Below are positions 35,704 to 43,410 of a stretch of DNA of 64,000 bases, piece after piece. The DNA comes from JAIQFL01 sp035295745. Its GTDB lineage: Bacteria; Acidobacteriota; Terriglobia; Bryobacterales; Bryobacteraceae. Location: the NCBI GenBank assembly GCA_035295745.1, contig DATGIL010000090.1:205438-269437 (forward strand). Reading direction: 5' to 3'. The translations under genes and the position numbers were made by a program. The number at the start of each line of letters is the position of its first letter. The stretch's first letter is position 1. The notes beneath the pieces were generated by a model. It made no database searches. It saw only the letters and a program-made list of their open reading frames with translations, and was not told where the DNA came from.

Positions 35704-36195
35704 ATGCGGACAAATAAGAGCACTCGATTCACTCGACGCGGCGCGATGCAGGCAATCGGCGCGAGCGCCATTCCGTTTGCAGCGCAGAATGTCAAGGCTC
35801 CCGTCACGCGACCGAGTACATCACCAAAGGAGCAAGGCATGGAACTCGGCGCGTTTTCCATCAGCCTGACGGTCAAGGACCTTGAAACTTCGAGAAGTTC
35901 TACGAGAAGTTCGGTTTCAAGGCCTTCCTCGGGGATCCCTCCAAGAACTGGCTGATTCTGAAGAACGGCGATCACATCATCGGAATCTTCAAGGCATGTT
36001 CGAAAAGAACGTCCTTACCTTCAACCCTGGCTGGGACAGTAACGCCCAAAAACTTGCTGCATTCACAGATGTGCGCGAACTGCAGCGCAAGGCGTGCAGT
36101 TTATGGACGAGGCAGACGAGAGCACAACAGGCCCCGCCAGTTTCATCGCGGTAGACCCCGGCGGAAACCCGATTCTTGTCGATCAGCACGTCTGA
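35704..36195 (+). pseudogene. Tat-exported VOC-family protein, broken by frameshifts
   Basis: The N-terminus is intact in one frame: a twin-arginine signal (FTRRGAMQAIGASAIPFAAQ) followed by a short linker and MELGAFSISLTVKDLE, the first strand of a VOC domain. Then the reading moves: FEKFYEKFGFKAFLGDPSKN with WLILKNGDHIIGIF in a second frame, GMFEKNVLTFNPGWDSNAQK in a third, and FMDEADESTTGPASFIAVDP with GGNPILVDQHV up to the TGA at 36193-36195. At least three indels are needed to restore it. The order of all VOC pieces is preserved, so decay is recent. A good Shine-Dalgarno before 35839 may mark the start of a non-exported ancestor. Confidence 0.85.
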
Positions 36196-36318
36196 TTTGT
36201 AGGCCAGACGTGATTCGTCGGCTCTTGGAGTCTAGGCCGATCTGGGCGCAGCACATCGCCGCACGTTCGCTTTTCGTAAAGATGCTGCCGGGAGTCTACG
36301 AATCGAGGCGCCGCCGCG

Positions 36319-38673
36319 CTACACGAGTTTGGTCTGCCGGATGGGTAGTTCGCGGATCCGCTTGCCGGTGGCGTTAAAGATGGCGGCGGTGAGTGCGGGA
36401 GCGATGACTGGCGCACCGGGCTCGCCGACTCCGGCGTGGGGCGCACTGGAAGCGACGATGGTGACGTCGATCTTCTGCGGCGCCTGCTTGAGGCGCGCGA
36501 CCGGATAGTTGTGGAAGTTGGACTGAGTAATACGTCCGCTATCGGCGGTGATTTCACCCATCAAGGCGAGCGAAGTGCCGAAAACTGCGGCGCCTTCAAA
36601 TTGCGCGCGCACGCGGTCTGGCATCACGGTCTGGCCAACATCGGCGACGGTCCATACGTTGGGGATCGTAAGGTTGCCCTGCGCATCTATGGCGATTTCG
36701 ACGGCGCTGGCCACGTAGCTCAGGAAGCTGCGGTGGCCCGCGATGCCGATGGCGCGGTTCTTGCTGTTGGCGAATTTGGCGTAGCCGGACTTCTGAGCGC
36801 ACTGTTCGAGCACGCGGCGCAGGCGTCCGGTATCGAGCGGAAAGGTCTCGGTGGATTGACCATTGTTCCAAGGCTTCACGCCATCCTTGGTGAGGTCTAC
36901 CTGACGATCGGGCCCGATGGTTTTGAGGAAGTAGTCGACGTAGTTGGAGTTGTTGAGGTGGGCGACTTCATCGACGAAGCTGTGGATGGCGAAGGCGTGG
37001 AACAGGTGGCACACAGCGCGCAGCCAGCCTTGGCGGACGTGGTTCTTGGCCGGGCAGTTTTCGGCGCGCATATGGGGCACGTCGAAAAGGATTTCGTTGA
37101 GACCCATGCCGGTTTCGAAATCGGCGCCATATTCGGTTCCGGCGGCGAAAGTGGAGGCGATGGGCGGGAACGCGCTCCGGAAAAGCCACGACTCGAGTTT
37201 GCCGGAAGAATCCAGGCCGCCCTTCATGTGCATGGCAGCGACGGAGTGGAAGTAGTCGAAACGGATATCGTCTTCGCGGGTCCAGACCACCTTGACGGGC
37301 TTGCCGGAGGCTTTTGACAGGAGGGCGGCTTCGACTACATAGTCCGGCTTAGACTTGCGTCCGAAGCCTCCGCCGAGCAGAGTGACGTTGGCAGTGACGT
37401 CTTTAGGCGTGATACCCAGGGCGGCGGCGACGGATTGCTGCACAGCTTGCGGATCCTGAGTGGGGCACCATGCTTCGACTTTGCCGTCTTTGAATTCGGC
37501 GACAGCGACCGGTGGTTCCATGGCAGCGTGGGCCAGCATGGGCACGTAGTAGTCAACTTCCAACTTCTTCGCGGCCTTGTCAAAGGCTGTTTCAAAATTG
37601 CCGCGGTTGCGCACCGTTTTGCCGGCTTTGTGGACGCTGGCGAACAGTTCCTGCTTATAACCGGCGGAATTGAAGGAGGAGTGCGCGGGGTTGACGTCCC
37701 AATCCACCTTGAGTTTCTTACGGCCTTGCATTGCGGCGTATGTGGAGTCGGCCAGCACGGCGACCCCGCCGAGTTGTTGGAAAAGGTGAGGCTGTTTGAA
37801 AGGCGGGAGTTGGACGGTCTTCATCACGCCCTTCACCTGGAGAGCTTCCGTATCGTTGACGTTCTTGATTTTGGAATCGTAGACCGGTGGGCGTTCGATG
37901 GCGGCGTAGAGCATGCCCGGGCGCTTGGCGTCCATGCCATAGATGGCCTTGCCGGTGACGATGTTGTGCTGGTCGACGATGGCGATGTCCTTGCCGATGT
38001 AGCGGTACTCGCTGGGACTCTTGAAGTGCAGTTCGGTCTTCGCGGGTACGGGCAGCGCGGCGGCAGCCGCTACGAATTCGCCAATGGGGGCGGAACGCTT
38101 GCTTGCATCGTGGGTGAGCTTGCCCATGCGGAGGGCCACCTCATTCGCGGGCACTCCCCACTTCTGTGCGGCGGCTCTTTCCAGCATGAGACGCGCGGTG
38201 GCGCCGGTCTGGTGCATGGCCGCAACGAAATCGCGCACCGAGCAGGAGCCGTCGGTATTCTGAGAACCATATTTGGTATCGCCGATGGCCTGTTCGACGC
38301 GGACCGTCTTCCAATCGACATCTAACTCGTCGGCGACCACCAGGGGTAGCGACGTGCGGCTGCCGGTGCCCATTTCGGAGCGGTGGGCGGTGATGACCAC
38401 CGTACCATCCGGCTGGAAGCCAAGATACACGCTAGGCTGCCACGTGGTGGTTGTTGCGGCGGTGGCGGAACCAGCGGCAAGGTTGGCGCCCAGTACGAAG
38501 GCGGACGCGCTAAGGATTGCGCCGAGGAAATCGCGGCGGTCGACTTTGAATACCGCAGGGGTCTCGACCTCGGCGTACGCACCAGGGTGCTGCTGGTAGG
38601 AATCGGCGGTGAGACCCGCGATTTCAGACTTATTCTCGGGCGCAGGGAAACTCGTGCCGTATGCGATTTTCAT
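36319..38673 (-). CDS. Tat-exported molybdopterin-binding hydroxylase subunit (IorB/XDH-like)
   Basis: 784 residues from ATG 38673. A 44-residue polar leader precedes a twin-arginine signal (DRRDFLGAILSASAFVLGAN, about 45-65). The rest is the large subunit of xanthine-dehydrogenase-type enzymes as in isoquinoline 1-oxidoreductase: LGFQPDGTVVITAHRSEMGT, GGGFGRKSKPDYVVEAALLS and, near the end, HAGVGEPGAPVIAPALTAAI with the catalytic glutamate. It should hydroxylate an N-heterocycle or oxidise an aldehyde in the periplasm using Mo-cofactor and pass electrons to the 2Fe-2S partner encoded two bases upstream. The long leader before the RR motif is unusual. The substrate is unknown. Confidence 0.92.
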   Translation of the reverse strand: MKIAYGTSFPAPENKSEIAGLTADSYQQHPGAYAEVETPAVFKVDRRDFLGAILSASAFVLGANLAAGSATAATTTTWQPSVYLGFQPDGTVVITAHRSEMGTGSRTSLPLVVADELDVDWKTVRVEQAIGDTKYGSQNTDGSCSVRDFVAAMHQTGATARLMLERAAAQKWGVPANEVALRMGKLTHDASKRSAPIGEFVAAAAALPVPAKTELHFKSPSEYRYIGKDIAIVDQHNIVTGKAIYGMDAKRPGMLYAAIERPPVYDSKIKNVNDTEALQVKGVMKTVQLPPFKQPHLFQQLGGVAVLADSTYAAMQGRKKLKVDWDVNPAHSSFNSAGYKQELFASVHKAGKTVRNRGNFETAFDKAAKKLEVDYYVPMLAHAAMEPPVAVAEFKDGKVEAWCPTQDPQAVQQSVAAALGITPKDVTANVTLLGGGFGRKSKPDYVVEAALLSKASGKPVKVVWTREDDIRFDYFHSVAAMHMKGGLDSSGKLESWLFRSAFPPIASTFAAGTEYGADFETGMGLNEILFDVPHMRAENCPAKNHVRQGWLRAVCHLFHAFAIHSFVDEVAHLNNSNYVDYFLKTIGPDRQVDLTKDGVKPWNNGQSTETFPLDTGRLRRVLEQCAQKSGYAKFANSKNRAIGIAGHRSFLSYVASAVEIAIDAQGNLTIPNVWTVADVGQTVMPDRVRAQFEGAAVFGTSLALMGEITADSGRITQSNFHNYPVARLKQAPQKIDVTIVASSAPHAGVGEPGAPVIAPALTAAIFNATGKRIRELPIRQTKLV

Positions 38674-38675
38674 GG

Positions 38676-39128
38676 CTATTTCACCCCCGCGGCAGTCTTG
38701 ATGGCGGCGCGAATGCGCGTGTAAGTACCACAACGGCAGATGTTGCCGTCCATGGCGTTGTCGATTTGAGCATCGGTGGGCTTGGGGGTTTTGGCGAGGA
38801 GCGCGGCAGCTTGCATGATCTGTCCGCTCTGACAATACCCGCACTGTGCTACGTTGTGCTTCTCCCAGGCGGCCTGGCAGGGGTGCGTGCCAGTGGCGCT
38901 GAGACCTTCGATCGTGGTGATGCGCTTGGCGGCGGCTGCCTTGATTGGCGTGACGCAACTACGGACGGCCTCGCCGTTCAGGTGAACGGTGCACGCGCCG
39001 CAGAGCCCCATGCCGCAGCCGAATTTCGTGCCCGTCAGATCCAATTCATCGCGGAGGTACCACAGCAGCGGCAGATCCTCATCCCCGTCGAACTTGCGGG
39101 GCTGGCCATTTACAGATAGCTCAATCAT
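38676..39128 (-). CDS. 2Fe-2S subunit of molybdenum hydroxylase (IorA-like)
   Basis: 150 residues. The plant-ferredoxin-type cluster is FGCGMGLCGACTVHLNG with VRSC. The second, C-terminal helical cluster is QCGYCQSGQIMQAAALL with GNICRCGTYTR. Both 2Fe-2S sites are complete. There is no own signal, so it is presumably carried through the Tat system together with the large subunit encoded two bases downstream. It moves electrons from the Mo site to an unknown acceptor; no cytochrome subunit lies nearby. Length is typical. Confidence 0.95.
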   Translation of the reverse strand: MIELSVNGQPRKFDGDEDLPLLWYLRDELDLTGTKFGCGMGLCGACTVHLNGEAVRSCVTPIKAAAAKRITTIEGLSATGTHPCQAAWEKHNVAQCGYCQSGQIMQAAALLAKTPKPTDAQIDNAMDGNICRCGTYTRIRAAIKTAAGVK

Positions 39129-39296
39129 ACGGTCCTGTCATTATATCGAGGCGCGAGTCGGCCGGCGCTGCCTGAATCCATTTCAAACCGCCCACTAAGC
39201 GGGTTGGTGGATCGGACTCCATACCTCGTGCTCGATCCGCACTGCTCCGCAAAATGCGGCTGTTCGTGGTTCTACACTAAGAGAGGTTCCAGAAAG

Positions 39297-40298
39297 ATGA
39301 AGAAACTGATCAACGATCCACGGGACGTGGTGCGGGAATCACTGGCTGGGCTCGCCGCGGCTCACCCGGAGATTTTGAGGGTCTGTTTCGATCCTGTTTA
39401 CGTGATCCGGGCCGACGCTCCCATTGCGGGCAAGGTGGGCATCGTTTCTGGTGGCGGCAGTGGTCACGAACCGATGCACGGTGGATTTGTAGGAAAGGGG
39501 ATGCTCGACGCAGCGTGCCCCGGGGAGGTCTTCACTTCCCCGACTCCCGATCAGATCGAAGCGGCCACTTGCGCCGTCGATGGTGGGGCCGGGGTGCTCC
39601 ACATCATTAAGAATTACACCGGCGACATCATGAATTTCGAAATGGCAGCGGAACTCTGCCAGGCTCGGGGTGTAGCGGTGCAGGCGGTGATCGTGAATGA
39701 CGATGTCGCCGTCGAGGACAGCCTCTACACCGCGGGCCGCCGCGGCGTAGGGACCACCGTGCTGGCTGAAAAGATCTGTGGCGCCGCCGCCGGCCGCGGA
39801 TATGATCTCGGTCGTGTAGCGGAGCTGGGCCGCAAGGTGAATCGGAATGGCCGTTCCATGGGATTAGCCTTAAGCCCCTGCACCGTGCCCGCCGCGGGCA
39901 AGCCTGGGTTCGTGCTGGCCGCCGACGAGATCGAGATGGGGGTCGGCATTCACGGTGAGCCAGGTCGTGAGCGCATGAGTCTTAAGACCGCAAGGGACCT
40001 GACCGCGCAAATGGCCGAGGCGGTCCTTGCCGACCTGCCATTTCAAGGCGGCGACCGTGTCGTCACGATGGTAAATGGCATGGGCGCGACGCCGTTGATG
40101 GAACTCTATCTCGTCCACCACGAACTCGAACAGATCCTGCAGGCCCGACGAATCACGATCGCTCACCGCCTGGTGGGAAACTATATCACCAGCCTCGAAA
40201 TGGCCGGCTGCTCGATTACATTGCTGAAAGCCGATGACGAATTTCTGTCACTGTGGGGCGACCCGGTCCTGACGCCCGGCCTACGATGGGGGATCTGA
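39297..40298 (+). CDS. dhaK: Dihydroxyacetone kinase, DhaK subunit
   Basis: 333 residues from ATG 39297 (MKKLINDPRDVVRESLAGLA). DhaK binds dihydroxyacetone covalently through a histidine, seen here as H219 in GVGIHGEPG. The fold is confirmed by SGGGSGHEPMHGGFVGKGML, IKNYTGDIMNFEMAAEL and VNDDVAVED. The phosphate donor is DhaL-ADP, recharged by DhaM, both encoded directly downstream (3-base gap, then a 4-base overlap). It converts dihydroxyacetone to dihydroxyacetone phosphate in the cytoplasm. No dhaR-type regulator is next to it. It is divergent from the molybdenum hydroxylase module with about 170 bases between. Confidence 0.95.
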   Translation: MKKLINDPRDVVRESLAGLAAAHPEILRVCFDPVYVIRADAPIAGKVGIVSGGGSGHEPMHGGFVGKGMLDAACPGEVFTSPTPDQIEAATCAVDGGAGVLHIIKNYTGDIMNFEMAAELCQARGVAVQAVIVNDDVAVEDSLYTAGRRGVGTTVLAEKICGAAAGRGYDLGRVAELGRKVNRNGRSMGLALSPCTVPAAGKPGFVLAADEIEMGVGIHGEPGRERMSLKTARDLTAQMAEAVLADLPFQGGDRVVTMVNGMGATPLMELYLVHHELEQILQARRITIAHRLVGNYITSLEMAGCSITLLKADDEFLSLWGDPVLTPGLRWGI

Positions 40299-40301
40299 GA
40301 C

Positions 40302-40934
40302 ATGACGGTGAGCACGGCTGATGTGCTCCGGTGGTTGACAGCCCTGCAGCGCGTCTACGCCGAGAATCGGGAACTCCTGACGGATCTCGATCGGGCCATC
40401 GGCGACGCCGATCACGGAACCAACATGGATCGTGGCTTCACCGCGGTGCAGGCGGAACTTTCCGCTCATCCTCCGGCCGATCTCCGCTCCATCTTCCAAA
40501 CCGTCGCGACAGTCCTCATCCGCACCGTGGGTGGCGCCGCCGGGCCCCTCTACGGTACATTCTTCCTGCGAGTTGCCACTGCCTGCGCGGGAAAGTCTGA
40601 GCTCGCCGCCGCCGACCTCGTGGCGCTGTTCCAGGCCGGAAACGAGGGTGTTCAACAGCGTGGCAAAGCCCTGCCCGGCGACAAGACAATGGTCGACGCC
40701 TTGCTGCCTGCCGTCGATGCAATGCGCAACGCCTTCGAGCGTGGAAACAGCCTGGCGGAAATCCTGGAACGGGGCGCGGCGGCAGCCGAGGCCGGGATGC
40801 TGGCAACCGTTCCCATGCAGGCACGCAAGGGCAGGGCCAGCTACTTGGGTGCGCGCAGCATTGGGCACCAGGATCCGGGCGCTACCTCGTCGTACCTGTT
40901 GTTGAAGACTGCCCTCGACAGCTGGCGCTCATGA
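40302..40934 (+). CDS. dhaL: Dihydroxyacetone kinase, ADP-binding DhaL subunit
   Basis: 210 residues. The Mg-ADP site is AIGDADHGTNMDRGF (about 30-44), with the three metal-binding aspartates of the DhaL family. TVGGAAGPLYGTFFLR and KALPGDKTMVDALLPAVDAM match the conserved helices. In PTS-type dihydroxyacetone kinases the tightly bound ADP of DhaL is the phosphate carrier between DhaM and DhaK. The gene starts three bases after dhaK and overlaps dhaM by four, so all three are translationally coupled. Confidence 0.95.
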   Translation: MTVSTADVLRWLTALQRVYAENRELLTDLDRAIGDADHGTNMDRGFTAVQAELSAHPPADLRSIFQTVATVLIRTVGGAAGPLYGTFFLRVATACAGKSELAAADLVALFQAGNEGVQQRGKALPGDKTMVDALLPAVDAMRNAFERGNSLAEILERGAAAAEAGMLATVPMQARKGRASYLGARSIGHQDPGATSSYLLLKTALDSWRS

Positions 40935-43399
40935 TCGGCTTCGTCATCGTCTCCCATAGTGCACGGCTGGCCGAAGGTGTATGCGAACTGGCTGGCCAAG
41001 CTGCCCGAGGCATTGTCCCCATTGCTGCCGCGGGGGGAACGGACGATCCAGCGAATCCCTTAGGCACCGATGCATTCAAAGTGCTGCGGGCCATTGAATT
41101 GGTATATGCGGAGGACGGGGTCCTGATACTCGTCGACCTCGGCAGCGCCCTGTTGAGTGCTGAAACCGCTATCGAACTGTTGCCGGAAGAGCGGCGGCCC
41201 CGGGTGCAAATATGTTCGGCCCCGCTGGTGGAGGGGACTGTTGTGGCGGTCAGCCAGGCCGCCGCCGGTGCCAGTCTCGTCGAGATCCTTCGCGAGGCCG
41301 CTGGCGCGATCACATCGAAAACGGCACAGTGCGGAGTGGGAGTTCCGGATGCCGCGCCCTCCGAGGAGATAGTAATCACCGTCCCCAACCGATTCGGGCT
41401 GCATATGCGGCCCGCGGCACAACTGGTCCGTATGACACGCGGCTCCGGGGCACAAATCACGTTGGAGAATCTCTCTCTCCAAACCCCCCCGATCGATGCC
41501 GGCAGCATCAACGCTGTCCTCGGATTGGGCGTCCGGCAAGGCCAGCAGGTGCGCCTGCGTGCGCGAGGAGCAACGGCGCATGATGCTCTGGCCGGACTGA
41601 CGGCTTTCTTCGCATCAGGCTGTGGTGAGAGCGAGGCATTGCCCGAAGCTGCGACTTCTGTGACGCCCGCATCAGCACTTCCAGGCGTGCTGAATGGCAT
41701 TCCGGCATCCTCCGGGATCGCTATCGGTCCGCTCATTCGAATCGACGCTTCCGCCGTCGAAGGTCCACTCCTGCCGGTCCGGGATGCGGAAGCGGAGCGA
41801 CAACGCTTTCTCGACGCCGTGCATCGCGCACAAGAGGAAACGCGAGCCCTCTACGATTGGTCCCGAGCTCACGCCGGACTTGGCGAGGCCGGCGTCTTCG
41901 ACGCACAGGTGCTCTTCCTTGACGATCCTGCGCTGATTGAGGCAGTATCGCAAGCAATTCTCAATGGTCCGACGAACGCAGAAGCCGCCTGGGACGTAGA
42001 GACCCGGCGGCTTTCCGAACGGCTCGGTGCACTCGACGATCCGTATTTGCGGGCCCGCGCGGCCGATGTGACCGATGTGGCTGCACGAGTCCTGCGACGG
42101 CTCACCGGTGTGGACGGCGTGGTCCCAATCTTTCGGGAACCGTCGATCCTGACGGCGCACGATCTGACACCTTCCGAAGTACAGCAGCTCGACCCTTCGC
42201 TGTGTCTGGGCCTTTGCCTCGAGAGCGGCAGCGCCCTCGCGCACAGCGTAATCCTCGCCCGGGCAATGGGGATTCCGGCGGTGGTGGGATTAGGGCCCGG
42301 GATTGCAGTGCTCGCCGAAGGAACGTCCGTGGCTCTGGATGGTGAACGGGGGACGGTTTGGATCGCGCCCGGATCTGACCGGTTGCAGGAATTGGAAGAC
42401 CGCCGCGCGCAATGGCTCACCTTACGCCACGTTGCCGACGCCGGGCGTCACAGACCTGCGGCGACTCGAGACGGACGCCGGATTCGAGTCTTCGCCAACA
42501 TTAGCAGCGTGCCCGAAGCAGCCGAAGCGGTGGCGCGGGGTGCGGATGGAGTCGGCGTGCTGCGTACGGAATTCCTGTTCCTGGAGCGCACCGAGCCGCC
42601 AGGCGAGATCGAGCAGCTCGCAGCTTACCGCGCCATTGCCGCGTCACTCGCGGGACGCCCGTTGATCATCCGTACGCTCGACATCGGGGGCGACAAGGGT
42701 CTCCCTTATGTCGAAATCGGCGAGGAGCGAAACCCGTTTCTCGGGTGGCGCGGTATCCGTGTCACTTTGAGCAGGCGCGACCTGTTCCGGACGCAGCTTC
42801 GTGCCATCTTGCGCGCCGGAGCCGGCCAACCGGTCGAACTGCTGCTGCCGATGGTCACTTCTATTGAAGAGCTGCGCGGAGCCAAACAGATCCTCGCCGA
42901 CGTGGAGGGGGAACTGGAGCTTGAGAAGTTGGATTTTCAACGGAAGATGAAGGTTGGCGTCATGATCGAGGTGCCGGCCGCGGCGGTCGCGGCGGACCGG
43001 CTCGCGCGTGAGGCGAACTTCTTCAGCATCGGCACCAACGACTTGATTCAGTATTTGATGGCTGCCGACCGCACCAACCCGCGTGTTGCCTCGCTGACGG
43101 ATCCCTTTCAACCCGCCGTCTTACGAACCATCCGGCAGACCATCGACGCCGCGCGCCAGGCTGGAATCGGCGTCGCCCTATGCGGCGAACTGGCAGCCGA
43201 TCCTTTGGCGGCGCCGCTCCTCCTCGGCCTCGGCCTTGAAGAATTCAGCGTCAGCGCCCCTTTGATTCCAGCGCTTAAGCAGGCCATCGCGCGCTGGAGC
43301 ATCCCGCAAGCGGAAGCCGTTGCTCGCGAAGCCCTCAGCCTGGATTCATGCCAGGCGGTGAGAAGGATGTTGATGCATTTGATTCCTTCCTCGACCTGA
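40931..43399 (+). CDS. dhaM: DhaM-HPr-Enzyme I fusion (multiphosphoryl transfer protein)
   Basis: 822 residues joining a whole phosphorelay. The DhaM/EIIA-Man domain is about 1-130, with phospho-His9 in VIVSHSARLAEG. HPr is about 146-235, phospho-His158 in RFGLHMRPAAQLV. Enzyme I is about 252-822: GIPASSGIAIGP at its start, phospho-His438 in GSALAHSVILARAMGIPAVV, RTEFLFLER, and the PEP-site cysteine in GVALCGELAADP. The residues before His438 differ from the usual GGRTSH but the His is kept. Unlike the E. coli form, which has only the N-terminal part of Enzyme I, the PEP-binding domain is present, so the protein should take phosphate from PEP by itself and pass it to DhaL. Confidence 0.93.
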   Translation: MIGFVIVSHSARLAEGVCELAGQAARGIVPIAAAGGTDDPANPLGTDAFKVLRAIELVYAEDGVLILVDLGSALLSAETAIELLPEERRPRVQICSAPLVEGTVVAVSQAAAGASLVEILREAAGAITSKTAQCGVGVPDAAPSEEIVITVPNRFGLHMRPAAQLVRMTRGSGAQITLENLSLQTPPIDAGSINAVLGLGVRQGQQVRLRARGATAHDALAGLTAFFASGCGESEALPEAATSVTPASALPGVLNGIPASSGIAIGPLIRIDASAVEGPLLPVRDAEAERQRFLDAVHRAQEETRALYDWSRAHAGLGEAGVFDAQVLFLDDPALIEAVSQAILNGPTNAEAAWDVETRRLSERLGALDDPYLRARAADVTDVAARVLRRLTGVDGVVPIFREPSILTAHDLTPSEVQQLDPSLCLGLCLESGSALAHSVILARAMGIPAVVGLGPGIAVLAEGTSVALDGERGTVWIAPGSDRLQELEDRRAQWLTLRHVADAGRHRPAATRDGRRIRVFANISSVPEAAEAVARGADGVGVLRTEFLFLERTEPPGEIEQLAAYRAIAASLAGRPLIIRTLDIGGDKGLPYVEIGEERNPFLGWRGIRVTLSRRDLFRTQLRAILRAGAGQPVELLLPMVTSIEELRGAKQILADVEGELELEKLDFQRKMKVGVMIEVPAAAVAADRLAREANFFSIGTNDLIQYLMAADRTNPRVASLTDPFQPAVLRTIRQTIDAARQAGIGVALCGELAADPLAAPLLLGLGLEEFSVSAPLIPALKQAIARWSIPQAEAVAREALSLDSCQAVRRMLMHLIPSST

Positions 43400-43410
43400 C
43401 GGCTATCCGC

